This document shows positions 42,265 to 50,875 of a DNA stretch of 64,000 nt, piece after piece. Numbering within the stretch: the stretch's first letter is position 1; each line of letters starts with the position of its first letter. The stretch covers positions 2,966,877-3,030,876 of the forward strand of contig NZ_CM000745.1 in the NCBI RefSeq assembly GCF_000161455.1. The letters run 5' to 3'. Under the pieces are notes generated by a model. That model saw only the letters and a program-made list of their open reading frames with translations, ran no database searches and was not told where the DNA came from. Made by a program: the position numbers and the translations under genes. The DNA is from Bacillus pseudomycoides DSM 12442 (GTDB lineage Bacteria; Bacillota; Bacilli; Bacillales; Bacillaceae_G).

Positions 42265-42432
42265 ATCGTTGGTGTTGTGGCAGTTATTGCTTGGGTATAA
42301 ATTCCAAGTCTAAAAGAAATGATGTATGAAATGGTACCAGGATTTTCGTCAAGTTTACTAGCTATGATAATAGTCAGCTTGCTAACAAATGAATTTGAAA
42401 AAGTTGTACATCACGAATTTGATGAGATGTAA
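42265..42432 (+). pseudogene. putP: C-terminal relic of a PutP-type sodium/proline symporter
   Basis: Reads IVGVVAVIAWV, a TAA stop (42298-42300), then IPSLKEMMYEMVPGF, SSLLAMIIVSLLTNEFEK and HHEFDEM, ending at a normal TAA. This is the last part of a sodium:solute symporter of the PutP/OpuE family (last span plus tail). About 430 N-terminal residues and the start are missing, so it is a remnant and not functional. It lies in the 260-base gap after the YerD-like gene. Confidence 0.75.
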
Positions 42433-42477
42433 ACAATACTGGAGCAAGCGACAGAATAAAATATTAGTAAATTACTA

Positions 42478-42514
42478 TAAAAAGAGTAAATAGAAAGATC
42501 TATTTACTCTTTTT
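42478..42514. terminator. Terminator at the end of the histidine kinase gene
   Basis: AAAAAGAGTAAATAGA / TCTATTTACTCTTTTT around AGAT. The kinase stop codon lies inside. Confidence 0.85.
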
Positions 42515-44045
42515 CCATTTCGTTATTATTTGGTAGCGGTGAGATGGGTAATCGAATATCTACAGTTGTTCCTTTATTTAACTCACTTGAGATTTGAAGT
42601 TTACCGTAATGTTCTTCGATTATTTTGTAGCACATCATTAAGCCTAATCCAGTTCCTTTTTCTTTCAAACTATAAAAAGGTTCTCCTAAACGAGAAATAC
42701 GATCTTCTGGAATGCCACACCCCTCATCTATAATACGGATTAAAATGAAATTCTCATCTACTTGCTTTGTTTGGATGAAAATATTTCCTCCGCGAGGCAT
42801 GGCTTCAATCGCATTTTTAAGTACATTAATAAAGACTTGCTTTAGTTGATTACCATCACATTGAATTTCTGGCATAGTCGAAAGATGATCCATAATAATA
42901 TGTGTACTATGCATGATGGCGGTAGGTAAAATAAAGGTTACTACTTCTTCAATTAATGATTGGATTTGGTGAGAATGAATAGATAACACTTGTGGCTTAG
43001 ACATTGCCATAAATTGACTTGTAATGGATTCCATTTGTGAAATTTCGCTTAGCATAACATCTATATACCATTTGTTTTGTTCGCTAATATCGGGTTGCAA
43101 TAATGTTAAGAATCCCTTTAAGGCCGTTAACGGGTTGCGGATTTCATGAGCGATTCCTGCTGTTAGTTGTCCGACTACTGCTAATTTTTCAGATTTTCGT
43201 AGTAATTTTTCTGTTTTCTTTAATTCAGTAACATCCCTGCCCATAACAATAAGGCCTTTTCGTGAGCCATCAGGATGGAAGAGTGGAACTTTTGAAAGAT
43301 CCAAGATAAGGTTGGACGTACTTTTATGAATAATAAATTCTTCGCCATGAATAATTTTTTTTTGTTGCCATGCGAGTTCATCAATTTGTTCACAATGTAA
43401 AAATGCTTCGCGGTACGCTTCATTATATTGAACGAGTTCACTATCTTTTTTTCCGTGATAAGGAACATCATGAAAATCAAAGCAAGAAAGTGCGTAATCA
43501 TTTGCTTCAAGCCAGCGCCCTTCATGATCTTTAAAGATGACAAAGGCAGGCATTGAGTCCATCAATGTGCGCAATCGTTTTTCGCTCTCTTTTAACATTT
43601 TTTCGATTCTTTCAGATTTCTCGAGTGGCTTCATAATTGCATATACACCTGAGAGATGCTTTTGAATAAAAATAGGGACTAATTTTGTAACTACATCTAT
43701 TTGATATCCATCTTTATGGTGGATAGAAAGTATGTATTCCTCTTGATTATCAGCTGTAGTATTTTTTATAAATTGCAGTACTTGATCAGAAATATGTGCT
43801 TCTATAATAGAAGTAATTGTTTTTCTTTCTAATTCCTCTGAAGTATATCCCAATATTTTTTCCGCAGAGGGATTAATATGTAATATGATTCCTTGTAAGT
43901 TCAATGAAATAATACCATCAGGATTATGTTCAAAAAGAGATGCGTACATTTCTGTTAAAGTACAATTTTGAATATGATTTCGCAAACGGCGGGGTATAGC
44001 CGAATGACGATTTTTTTGAATAGATGAGAACTTTTTCCGACTCAT
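42504..44045 (-). CDS. PAS-PAS sensor histidine kinase, sporulation-kinase-like
   Basis: A 513-residue soluble kinase. Two PAS domains (about residues 35-140, with NPDGIISLNLQGIILHINPS, and about 155-270, with FVIFKDHEGRWLEAND) are followed by the dimerisation/phospho-acceptor motif IAHEIRNPLTALKGFL near 290. The ATP-binding domain has NVLKNAIEAMPRGG, DEGCGIPEDRISRLGEPF and GTGLGLMMCYKIIEEH. There are no membrane spans and no adjacent response regulator. This architecture resembles the orphan kinases KinA/KinE that feed the Spo0 phosphorelay; that role is inferred. The start at 44045 has a CGGAGGAAAAA site. Confidence 0.85.
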   Translation of the reverse strand: MSRKKFSSIQKNRHSAIPRRLRNHIQNCTLTEMYASLFEHNPDGIISLNLQGIILHINPSAEKILGYTSEELERKTITSIIEAHISDQVLQFIKNTTADNQEEYILSIHHKDGYQIDVVTKLVPIFIQKHLSGVYAIMKPLEKSERIEKMLKESEKRLRTLMDSMPAFVIFKDHEGRWLEANDYALSCFDFHDVPYHGKKDSELVQYNEAYREAFLHCEQIDELAWQQKKIIHGEEFIIHKSTSNLILDLSKVPLFHPDGSRKGLIVMGRDVTELKKTEKLLRKSEKLAVVGQLTAGIAHEIRNPLTALKGFLTLLQPDISEQNKWYIDVMLSEISQMESITSQFMAMSKPQVLSIHSHQIQSLIEEVVTFILPTAIMHSTHIIMDHLSTMPEIQCDGNQLKQVFINVLKNAIEAMPRGGNIFIQTKQVDENFILIRIIDEGCGIPEDRISRLGEPFYSLKEKGTGLGLMMCYKIIEEHYGKLQISSELNKGTTVDIRLPISPLPNNNEMEKE

Positions 44046-44321
44046 AATTTTTCCTCCGTGCACTAGCATCTAAAACAGATTCAATACCTATTATAAATAT
44101 AATATATGAAAAACATTATATATTTCTATAAAAAACAAATTTACAGAATAATGTGCATTTTAATTCTTTTCGATTAAGTTGTTATTAAAACACCTTCTTC
44201 ATTATAGAACAAATGATATGCCTGTGGCTGTTAAGTAAATCTTATGGAGTTTTATAAAGTTTATATAAGTTATTTTTAAAGCAGTATACTATAAAATGAA
44301 AATATAAAGGAGGAGAGAGAT

Positions 44322-44690
44322 ATGGCAGGTTATATTCAAGGGATTGACCATGTACAAGTAGCAGCACCTGTAGGGTGTGAAGAAGAGGCAAGAGACTTTT
44401 ATGGATATAAAATAGGTTTAGAAGAAATTCCGAAACCAGAAGAATTAAGAAAACGTGGCGGTTGTTGGTTTCGTTGTGGAAATCAAGAAATTCATATAGG
44501 AGTTGAACAAACTTTTTCTCCGGCTAAAAAAGCGCATCCAGCTTTTTATGTTCAGGGGATCGATGAATTTAAGGGAAAACTAATCGGGCAAGGGATTCAA
44601 GTCATAGATGATTATGCTCGTCCAGATATAATTAGATTTTATGTTTCAGATCCATTTGGGAATAGACTAGAATTTATGGAGAATAAATAA
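44322..44690 (+). CDS. VOC family (glyoxalase-like) protein
   Basis: A 122-residue single-unit VOC protein: IQGIDHVQVAAPVGCEEEAR at the start, GGCWFRCGNQEIHIGVE in the middle and FYVSDPFGNRLEFMEN at the end. The H and E positions of the metal site are present. Members include glyoxalases, dioxygenases and antibiotic-resistance proteins; this one cannot be assigned to one reaction. Ribosome site AAAGGAGGAGAG. It stands alone and shares a terminator with the converging YitT gene. Confidence 0.88.
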   Translation: MAGYIQGIDHVQVAAPVGCEEEARDFYGYKIGLEEIPKPEELRKRGGCWFRCGNQEIHIGVEQTFSPAKKAHPAFYVQGIDEFKGKLIGQGIQVIDDYARPDIIRFYVSDPFGNRLEFMENK

Positions 44691-44720
44691 AAAACTAGGT
44701 GGAACTTCACCTAGTTTTTT
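44689..44720. terminator. Bidirectional terminator
   Basis: AAAAAACTAGGTG / CACCTAGTTTTTT around GAACTT. Confidence 0.92.
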
Positions 44721-45528
44721 AACCTCTCCTAAATAACCCTAATACTTCAACAGTCTCCGTAATATTAACGAATGCTTGTGGATCAATTTCAGAAATGGCT
44801 AGTTTCATATCAGCAAGCTCTTCACGTGAAACAACAGTCATAAGTACACGTTTTTTCTCACTTGAATACGCACCTTCACCATCAAGAAGTGTAATTCCTC
44901 GCACAACAGTTGAAAGGAGTTTCTTTTTCATTTCTTCAGCTTGATTTGTTACAATCATAAGTGTAACTTTACGATGTTTCGTATGAATAGCATCAATTAC
45001 TTTACCTGTTACATAGATTGAAAGTAAACTCGTTAATGCTACATCCCAATCAAAGAAAAATCCAGCAATGACAACAACGACTGTATTTAAAATAATGAGG
45101 AGTCCACCAAGTTTAATATCTTTTTTGCGAGATAGTAGCATACCGATAATATCAAATCCACCTGTGGAACCATGACAATTAAAGACAAGGCCAATTCCTG
45201 CCCCTGCAATTACGCCGCCAAATATGGAAGAAAGAAGGGGATCTTTTGCGACGATTTGTACTGGAATCCAGTATAATGCTGCAGATAATACTACAACAGA
45301 GACAACTGTATTAAAAATTACTTTTTTTCCAAGACCTATGTACCCTAAAATAAGAATAGGTAAGTTTAATGCAAAGTTAATAATTCCTGTGTTTACAGGG
45401 GTTACAATTCCTAAGATAATAGCAATTCCACCAATTCCACTACTCAAAATCTTGTGGGGGATAAGGAAAAGATTAAAGGCAACTGCAATAATGATAGAAC
45501 CAATGATAACTCCAAGAAATCTGACCAT
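44719..45528 (-). CDS. YitT family membrane protein (DUF161 + DUF2179)
   Basis: A 269-residue protein. The N-terminal part (to about residue 190) has five or six spans with LSSGIGGIAIILG, FGGVIAGAGIGLVFNCHGSTGG and DIIGMLLSRK. It is followed by a cytoplasmic DUF2179 domain (VVRGITLLDGEGAYSSEKKR, then VVSREELADMKLAI). The start at 45528 (MVRFLGVII) has GGACGGG upstream; a GTG at 45546 does not. The family is widespread in Firmicutes and its transported substrate is unknown. Confidence 0.88.
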   Translation of the reverse strand: MVRFLGVIIGSIIIAVAFNLFLIPHKILSSGIGGIAIILGIVTPVNTGIINFALNLPILILGYIGLGKKVIFNTVVSVVVLSAALYWIPVQIVAKDPLLSSIFGGVIAGAGIGLVFNCHGSTGGFDIIGMLLSRKKDIKLGGLLIILNTVVVVIAGFFFDWDVALTSLLSIYVTGKVIDAIHTKHRKVTLMIVTNQAEEMKKKLLSTVVRGITLLDGEGAYSSEKKRVLMTVVSREELADMKLAISEIDPQAFVNITETVEVLGLFRRG

Positions 45529-45677
45529 CTTTTTCCCGTCCTTCACTAAAAAATCATATTATTTCAAGATTATATATGAAATTGAAAGTATTAGGGGAAA
45601 ACAGTTTATTTCGGGAAGTTAGACTGATTCGAAAAATCAAATTATTTTTACATATTTCATTAAAGGGGTGTAAAAAT

Positions 45678-46481
45678 ATGAAAATTCAAATGTATCAACA
45701 GAAAAGTCCTTTGAAGCAGGAGTGTGAGGATTCGTTTTTTTGTAATGAAGGATTGAAAATCTATGGTGTATGCGATGGTGCAACGCCACTTGTCCCGTTT
45801 CAAGATGAAGAGGGGCATAATGGAGCATATCTAGCTTCAAACGTGTTTGCAAGTCATTTTACATCGCTAAAAGAAGTGACAAGTTTGCAAAAAGCAATTG
45901 CAAGCGCAAACGAAGTGTTACAAGAAAAAATGATAGATTATGAGATTGATATAACAAAGAAAGATCATGTATGGTGTACATGTATTGCTGTAGTTCGTAT
46001 AAAGGATAGAAGCATTCAATATGCTCAACTTGGTGACTGTATGATTGTTGTTACATTGCGTGATGAAACCATAAAGGTGTTAACAAAAGATACAGTGAAA
46101 GGAATTAGTGCACGAGCGAAAAGAAAGCGTGAAGAAGATAGGAAAAAGGGACTTCTTGTACCGGAAGAATATATATTTAATGACATTAGGCAGCAACTAA
46201 AATATAATCGTTATCTTGCCAATATGCCAAATGGGTATTCAGTAGCAAATGGGATGTCGGAAGCAATTACTTGGATCCAACAAGGAGAATTTCCACTTTC
46301 TGAAATGAAAGGAATATTTATTTGTTCGGATGGATTATTTCACCCAGACTGGTCACTTGAGCAAACAGTACAATATGTAAGCATGCATGGTATAAAAGAA
46401 TATGTTTCTATAATAGAAGAATTAGAAGAACAAAAACGGATTCGACCAGATGATAAAACGATAATCATGATTGAGTTGTAA
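45678..46481 (+). CDS. PP2C-like protein phosphatase
   Basis: A 267-residue soluble protein with the metal-binding motifs of PP2C phosphatases in order: QECEDSFFCNEG, IYGVCDGATPLVPF, YAQLGDCMIVVTL, FICSDGLFHPDW and the last motif PDDKTIIMIEL. The first motif lacks the usual arginine before ED. It is probably a cytoplasmic Ser/Thr phosphatase. The start at 45678 has AAAGGGGTG; a longer frame to 45576 crosses the divergent promoter. It is followed 13 bases later by an amidase gene and then DUF2164, apparently one operon. Confidence 0.75.
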   Translation: MKIQMYQQKSPLKQECEDSFFCNEGLKIYGVCDGATPLVPFQDEEGHNGAYLASNVFASHFTSLKEVTSLQKAIASANEVLQEKMIDYEIDITKKDHVWCTCIAVVRIKDRSIQYAQLGDCMIVVTLRDETIKVLTKDTVKGISARAKRKREEDRKKGLLVPEEYIFNDIRQQLKYNRYLANMPNGYSVANGMSEAITWIQQGEFPLSEMKGIFICSDGLFHPDWSLEQTVQYVSMHGIKEYVSIIEELEEQKRIRPDDKTIIMIEL

Positions 46482-46494
46482 AGGAGGATCCTGA

Positions 46495-46953
46495 ATGGAA
46501 TTTAAGCAAGCAAAACTGACGTTTCAAGATGAATTGCAGCCTTTACAAAACGTAACAAAACTCATCATTCATCACACTGCTGAAGATGGATGGGATGTGT
46601 ATAAAACACATGAATTCCATCAAAAGGTACGAGGATGGAGTGGCATCGGATATAATTATTTTATTGAAGAAGATGGGACGGTGTTTGAAGGTAGAGGATT
46701 ATACATTGGAGCCCATGCAAAAGGATATAATAGCAAAACGATAGGGATTTGTATGACAGGTAATTTTGATAAATATGATCCGACTTTAGCGCAAATCGAT
46801 TCTTTACATTCACTATGTAAGTGGTTTATGAAGAAGTTTTCTATATGTGAAGAACATATACTTGGTCATCGGGAATTAGAAGGTGTCACAAAAACTTGCC
46901 CAGGAACACGTTTTTCTATGGTAGAGTTAAGGAAAACATTATCTCAAATATAG
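46495..46953 (+). CDS. N-acetylmuramoyl-L-alanine amidase (Amidase_2/PGRP fold)
   Basis: A 152-residue single-domain amidase. Zinc ligands are visible in LIIHHTAEDGWD (first histidine), LGHRELEGVTKTCPG (second histidine and cysteine), and the catalytic tyrosine region GIGYNYFIEEDGTVFEGRG. It would cut the bond between muramic acid and L-alanine in peptidoglycan. There is no signal peptide and no cell-wall-binding domain, so it is cytoplasmic unless released by lysis or a holin; phage endolysins have this form. Strong AAAGGAGGATC site. It lies in an operon with the PP2C-like gene. Confidence 0.85.
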   Translation: MEFKQAKLTFQDELQPLQNVTKLIIHHTAEDGWDVYKTHEFHQKVRGWSGIGYNYFIEEDGTVFEGRGLYIGAHAKGYNSKTIGICMTGNFDKYDPTLAQIDSLHSLCKWFMKKFSICEEHILGHRELEGVTKTCPGTRFSMVELRKTLSQI

Positions 46954-46968
46954 AGGAGAAGAGGATTC

Positions 46969-47217
46969 ATGATGAATGTAAAAATACCAAATGAAAAGAA
47001 AGATGAGCTTGTAGAACAAATTCAGAGGTTTTTTGAAGAGGAAGACTTAGATACAATCGGACGTTTTCAAGCAGAGCGTTTAATAGAAGAAATGATAAAA
47101 TTACTTGGACCATATGCATATAACCAAGCGATTGGAGATGCGAGAAAGTTAATTACAGATAAGTTGTCGAACATAGAAGAGGATTTATACGTGCTAGAAA
47201 AACAGGATGGTAAATAA
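46969..47217 (+). CDS. DUF2164 family protein
   Basis: An 82-residue helical protein with KDELVEQIQRFFEEEDLDTI, GRFQAERLIEEMIKLLGPYAYNQAI and a DARKLITDKLSNIEEDLY end. This is the DUF2164 pattern. It is acidic and soluble with no catalytic residues evident. Last gene of the PP2C-amidase cluster (15 bases after the amidase), followed by a terminator. Function unknown. Confidence 0.85.
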   Translation: MMNVKIPNEKKDELVEQIQRFFEEEDLDTIGRFQAERLIEEMIKLLGPYAYNQAIGDARKLITDKLSNIEEDLYVLEKQDGK

Positions 47218-47246
47218 AACGGGCCTTAAATAGGCTCGTTTTATTT
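47215..47246. terminator. Terminator between DUF2164 and CsbD-like genes
   Basis: AAAACGGGCCT / AGGCTCGTTTT around TAAAT. Confidence 0.8.
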
Positions 47247-47564
47247 ATGTTCATGTACTTTCTCTGTTACATTACCCACAGTATGCTTCACGGTGCCTTT
47301 TATCTTATCCCATTTACCTGTAGCTTGTAATTCCTTATTGTCAGTTACTTTCCCAACAACTTCTTTTACTTCACCTTTTACTGTATTAAAGGAAGGCCCG
47401 GAAATAATTTTTGATGAAAATGCAGTCGCATTTTCAAATTGCTTGATATCTACTTGCATTGGATTTTTTTCCATTGTTTGCAAAGCTAATAATCTAGCGG
47501 ATAACATGTTGATTTCTGCTTGTTCGATTACTTTTGCTGAATGAAGTGTAATAGTAGAGTTCAA
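47241..47564 (-). CDS. CsbD-like stress protein with long N-terminal extension
   Basis: The C-terminal 50 residues (VKGEVKEVVGKVTDNKELQA, then TGKWDKIKGTVKHTVGNV) are a typical CsbD domain, a small helical general-stress protein family under SigB in Bacillus. CsbD proteins are usually 60-70 residues; here 55 extra residues precede it (NSTITLHSAKVIEQAEINML and onward). The TTG start has an ideal GGAGG site at eight bases, so the extension is real. No clear SigB promoter was found. The extension is helical in look and matches nothing I know. Confidence 0.8.
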   Translation of the reverse strand: MNSTITLHSAKVIEQAEINMLSARLLALQTMEKNPMQVDIKQFENATAFSSKIISGPSFNTVKGEVKEVVGKVTDNKELQATGKWDKIKGTVKHTVGNVTEKVHEHK

Positions 47565-47726
47565 TATTTTACCTCCAAAAAATAATGTAATATGTATTTA
47601 CAATGTATGAATACGACCCTAAGGTTATTTTTCCTTTTAAAATTTAGGAGAAGTAGGATTTTTTATGGAAGGAAATTGGAAGATTGCTGTCGAAGGGAGT
47701 AGAAACAGAACGAAGGTGGTGCTCTC

Positions 47727-47930
47727 ATGCGAAAGAAAGAGATACATACATGCTCTTATTGTGGCTCTAGCAATATTGGGGAAGGTGAGTTTGTTGGATA
47801 TGCGCAAATAAGAAAAAAAGAAACGATGTTTACGTCTTCTCCAGTAGATGCTTATATTTGTACGGATTGTGGAAGTATACTTTTGTTGAAAGTGCGAAAT
47901 TATCAAAAGTTCAAGCAGAAACCAATATAA
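47727..47930 (+). CDS. Small zinc-ribbon protein
   Basis: A 67-residue protein with two CxxC pairs (HTCSYCGSSNIGEG near residue 9 and YICTDCGSILLLK near 45), the geometry of a zinc ribbon. Ribosome site GAAGGTGG. It may bind nucleic acid or act as a structural zinc protein; no specific function is visible. It is read rightward, divergent from the CsbD-like gene. The only following signal is a hairpin at 48119, 190 bases downstream. Confidence 0.7.
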   Translation: MRKKEIHTCSYCGSSNIGEGEFVGYAQIRKKETMFTSSPVDAYICTDCGSILLLKVRNYQKFKQKPI

Positions 47931-48118
47931 ATAGAAGAAAAGCATTCATATCCAATGCCTTATACAAATCGATTAATATTATGTCTGATACATATACGAG
48001 ATATTCTTGATATATTCGAATATAATTCAAAAAAATAATTAAAAATGATGTATTTGTAAAAAGAACATGTCGTGATATGAAGAGGTATGCGATTTTGTGT
48101 GATACATATGTTCAAAAA

Positions 48119-48158
48119 GACAGAGAGTGGTTTATAAAGGAGTCACTCTCTGTTTTCT
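48119..48158 (+). terminator. Hairpin terminator
   Basis: CAGAGAGTG / CACTCTCTG with a 14-base loop and TTTTC. The stretch 47931-48244 holds nothing else I can support. Confidence 0.6.
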
Positions 48159-48244
48159 ATGAGAGGTGTGTGCTAGAAGAAATATTTCTTCGGAAATAAT
48201 TCTGAAAATACAGAAAAATAAAACTTATAAGTGCGAAAGTTTGG

Positions 48245-48273
48245 TATAATGTCTAAAAATGAAAACGCTTTAA
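48245..48273 (+). promoter_or_regulatory. Promoter -10 and cre site of the acyl-CoA ligase gene
   Basis: Extended -10 TGGTATAAT (TATAAT at 48245-48250), then TGAAAACGCTTTAA at 48260-48273. The latter fits the CcpA cre consensus at 13 of 14 positions. The site covers the expected start of transcription, so repression on glucose is likely. Confidence 0.6.
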
Positions 48274-48291
48274 TAGGAGGTTGGGAGAAAT

Positions 48292-49911
48292 ATGATGATG
48301 AATGTACCATTAACAATTAGTTCAATGATAGAAAGGGCAGAAAAGTTGTTTCCAAAAAAAGAAATTGTTTCGCGTACACATGATACTATAACAACTTTAA
48401 CATACAAGCAATTAGGAGAAAGAACAAGGAGACTCTCTAGTGCGTTACAGAAATTAGGGATAAAAGAGGGAGAACGAGTTGGGACTTTAGCGTGGAATCA
48501 TCATCGTCATGTGGAAGCGTATTTTGCTATTCCGAGTATTGGATCTGTCTTGCACACTATTAATATTCGTTTATCTGCACAGCATATTTCCTATATTATT
48601 GGACATGCGGAAGATCGCATTTTACTCGTTGATGAAGATCTCGTACCCCTCGTTGAAAAAATTCAAAGTAAATTATTGACTGTACAAGCATACATCATTA
48701 TGACCGACAAAAAAGAACTTCCAGAAACTTCACTAGAGCCGGTCTATCACTACGAACAGCTTCTTACAGAAGGGGATCCTGATTTCCAATTCTTAAAAGA
48801 TATTGATGAAAACACACCGGCAGGTATGTGTTATACGTCAGCGACAACAGGTAACCCAAAAGGTGTTGTATATACACATCGTAGTACGGTACTTCATTGT
48901 ATGACTCTAGGATTAGCAGATACAGCTGCATTATCTGAAAGTGATGCAGCAATGGCAATTGTTCCAATGTTTCATGTGAATGCTTGGGGATTACCTTTTG
49001 CAGCAACGTGGTTTGGATCAAAACAAGTTTTACCTGGTCCGATGTTTACACCGAAAATATTACTTGAAATGATCCAGGATGAAAAAGTGACGTTGGCTGC
49101 TGGTGTACCAACGATTTGGCTTGGTGTTTTACAAGAATTAGAAAATAATAACTATGATTTATCAAGTATGAAGCGGATTTTATGTGGGGGTGCTGCTGCA
49201 CCTAAAAGTGTGATAGCTGCATTCGAACAAAAACATAGTGTTCCTTTTGTGCATGCATACGGTATGACGGAAACAAGTCCACTTGTGACACTTGCACGGT
49301 TAAAAAGCTATGAAACAGATTTATCCTATGAAGAGCAACTGGAAATTCGATCAAAGCAAGGATATCTTGTACCAGGCGTTGAAATGAAAGTAGTGGGAGT
49401 AAATGGGGAAGTGAAATGGGACGGAGCTGAAATGGGAGAATTATGTTTACGAGCACCATGGATAGCTGCAAGTTACTATAATGACGAACGCACTATAGAA
49501 GGTTTCCGTGATGGTTGGTTATATACAGGGGATGTTATTACAGTTGATGAGGAGGGCTGCGTTAAAATTGTTGATCGCGCAAAAGATGTTATTAAAAGTG
49601 GGGGTGAGTGGATTTCATCTGTAGATTTAGAAAATGCTTTAATGGCACATGAGGCTGTATTTGAAGCTGCAGTTGTCGCAGTACCTCATCCTCAGTGGCA
49701 GGAGAGACCTGTTGCATGTGTTGTGCAAAAACAAAATAGTTCTGTAACGAAAGAAGAATTATATGAATTTTTACGACCGCAGTTTGCGAAGTGGTGGTTG
49801 CCGGATGATATCGTTTTTATGGAGGAGATCCCTAAAACATCAGTTGGTAAATTTTTGAAACAAGAGTTACGAAAAGAATTAGAGCATTTGCATAAAGATA
49901 TCGAAAAGTAA
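48292..49911 (+). CDS. Fatty acid-CoA ligase (AMP-forming)
   Basis: A 539-residue acyl-CoA synthetase that activates fatty acids with ATP and CoA for beta-oxidation. Motifs are CYTSATTGNPKGVVYTHRS (P loop, near residue 183), HAYGMTETSPL (A5), GWLYTGDVITVDEEG (A7) and VDRAKDVIKSGGEWIS (A8), ending with the catalytic lysine region EIPKTSVGKFLKQELR. It resembles medium/long-chain ligases of the AlkK type. Ribosome site TAGGAGGTTGG. A broken thiolase gene follows, so it was once part of a fatty-acid oxidation pair. Confidence 0.93.
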   Translation: MMMNVPLTISSMIERAEKLFPKKEIVSRTHDTITTLTYKQLGERTRRLSSALQKLGIKEGERVGTLAWNHHRHVEAYFAIPSIGSVLHTINIRLSAQHISYIIGHAEDRILLVDEDLVPLVEKIQSKLLTVQAYIIMTDKKELPETSLEPVYHYEQLLTEGDPDFQFLKDIDENTPAGMCYTSATTGNPKGVVYTHRSTVLHCMTLGLADTAALSESDAAMAIVPMFHVNAWGLPFAATWFGSKQVLPGPMFTPKILLEMIQDEKVTLAAGVPTIWLGVLQELENNNYDLSSMKRILCGGAAAPKSVIAAFEQKHSVPFVHAYGMTETSPLVTLARLKSYETDLSYEEQLEIRSKQGYLVPGVEMKVVGVNGEVKWDGAEMGELCLRAPWIAASYYNDERTIEGFRDGWLYTGDVITVDEEGCVKIVDRAKDVIKSGGEWISSVDLENALMAHEAVFEAAVVAVPHPQWQERPVACVVQKQNSSVTKEELYEFLRPQFAKWWLPDDIVFMEEIPKTSVGKFLKQELRKELEHLHKDIEK

Positions 49912-49921
49912 TTAAGAAAAG

Positions 49922-50223
49922 GCTCATAAACCTGGGAACAAACCAATTCTTCGGTTTGTTCATAGTGCTGTTATTGGTGTAAATCAGCATTTACCAGGGG
50001 GTGGACCTATATTTGCTGTGCAAAAGTTATTGCAAGATCAGAACTTATCAATAGACGATGTTGATTATATTGAAATGAATGAGGCCTTGCTGCCAGGATC
50101 GTGGCCTGTGCGCAAGAATTACAAATTTCCTATGAAAAGTTAAATGTAAACGGTGGAGTAATTGCACTCGGTCATCCTTACGGTGCATCAGGAGCTATGC
50201 TTGTGACTCGTTTATTCCATTAG
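49922..50223 (+). pseudogene. Thiolase (acetyl-CoA acyltransferase) C-terminal pseudogene
   Basis: Reads AHKPGNKPILRFVHSAVIGV, VDYIEMNEA, then a frameshift. Restoring one T in the CCTTGC run at 50085-50090 gives EMNEAFAARIVACAQELQ, then LNVNGGVIALGHPYGASGAM and TRLFH stop. NEAF and the GHP(Y/I)G segment are the thiolase C-terminal active-site motifs. About 260 N-terminal residues are missing, so both a deletion and a one-base loss have occurred. It begins 10 bases after the acyl-CoA ligase stop. Confidence 0.85.
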
Positions 50224-50382
50224 TATGTTTCTTGTTAAAGGCGGACGCATAGAAATCGCTTCTTTCTTCCATAATTTTCTTTAATTATAAAACGTACGTT
50301 CCTTTTGTGGAAGGGGTTTAGCTAATAATCTAGAATTATATAGCTTGGAAGTCATATGTATAGAATGAAAAGAGGAGACTAT

Positions 50383-50826
50383 ATGAATCATTTATTACAA
50401 GTTCGAGTAACTGGAATTTTGATTGAGAAAGAAAACCTTTTAATTGTAAAACAAAAAGTTTCTGATCGAAATTGGTCTTTACCAGGCGGAAGAGTAGAGG
50501 GTGGAGAAATGTTAGAAGAAGCTATGATTCGAGAAATGAGAGAAGAGACGGGATTGGAAACTAGAATTAAGAAATTACTATATATTTGTGATAAACCGGA
50601 TGTTACGCCATCACTAGTACATATTACGTTTTTACTTGAAAGGGTGTCGGGAGAAATAAAGCTACCGTCTAATGAATTCGATCATAATCCAATCCATGAT
50701 GTGAAGATGGTACCACTAACAGAATTACGAAATTATCATTTTTCTGAGGCATTTATTGAACTTATTGAAAAAGGATTTCCTAATGCAGGAACTTATCAAG
50801 GATTGAAACAAAATATTGGCTTGTAA
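50383..50826 (+). CDS. NUDIX hydrolase
   Basis: A 147-residue NUDIX protein with a complete box GGRVEGGEMLEEAMIREMRE followed by ETGLE (residues about 42-66), the metal-binding loop. It hydrolyses some nucleoside-diphosphate-linked compound; the box alone does not give the substrate. The start at 50383 (MNHLLQV) has AGAGGAGA; the frame is open from 50356. A terminator is shared with the converging AlaX gene. Confidence 0.9.
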   Translation: MNHLLQVRVTGILIEKENLLIVKQKVSDRNWSLPGGRVEGGEMLEEAMIREMREETGLETRIKKLLYICDKPDVTPSLVHITFLLERVSGEIKLPSNEFDHNPIHDVKMVPLTELRNYHFSEAFIELIEKGFPNAGTYQGLKQNIGL

Positions 50827-50835
50827 GTAGATAAA

Positions 50836-50870
50836 AATCTAAAGGATAGCATCAGGCTATCCTTTAGATT
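50836..50870. terminator. Bidirectional terminator
   Basis: AATCTAAAGGATAGC / GCTATCCTTTAGATT around ATCAG. Confidence 0.9.
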
Positions 50871-50875
50871 GTACT

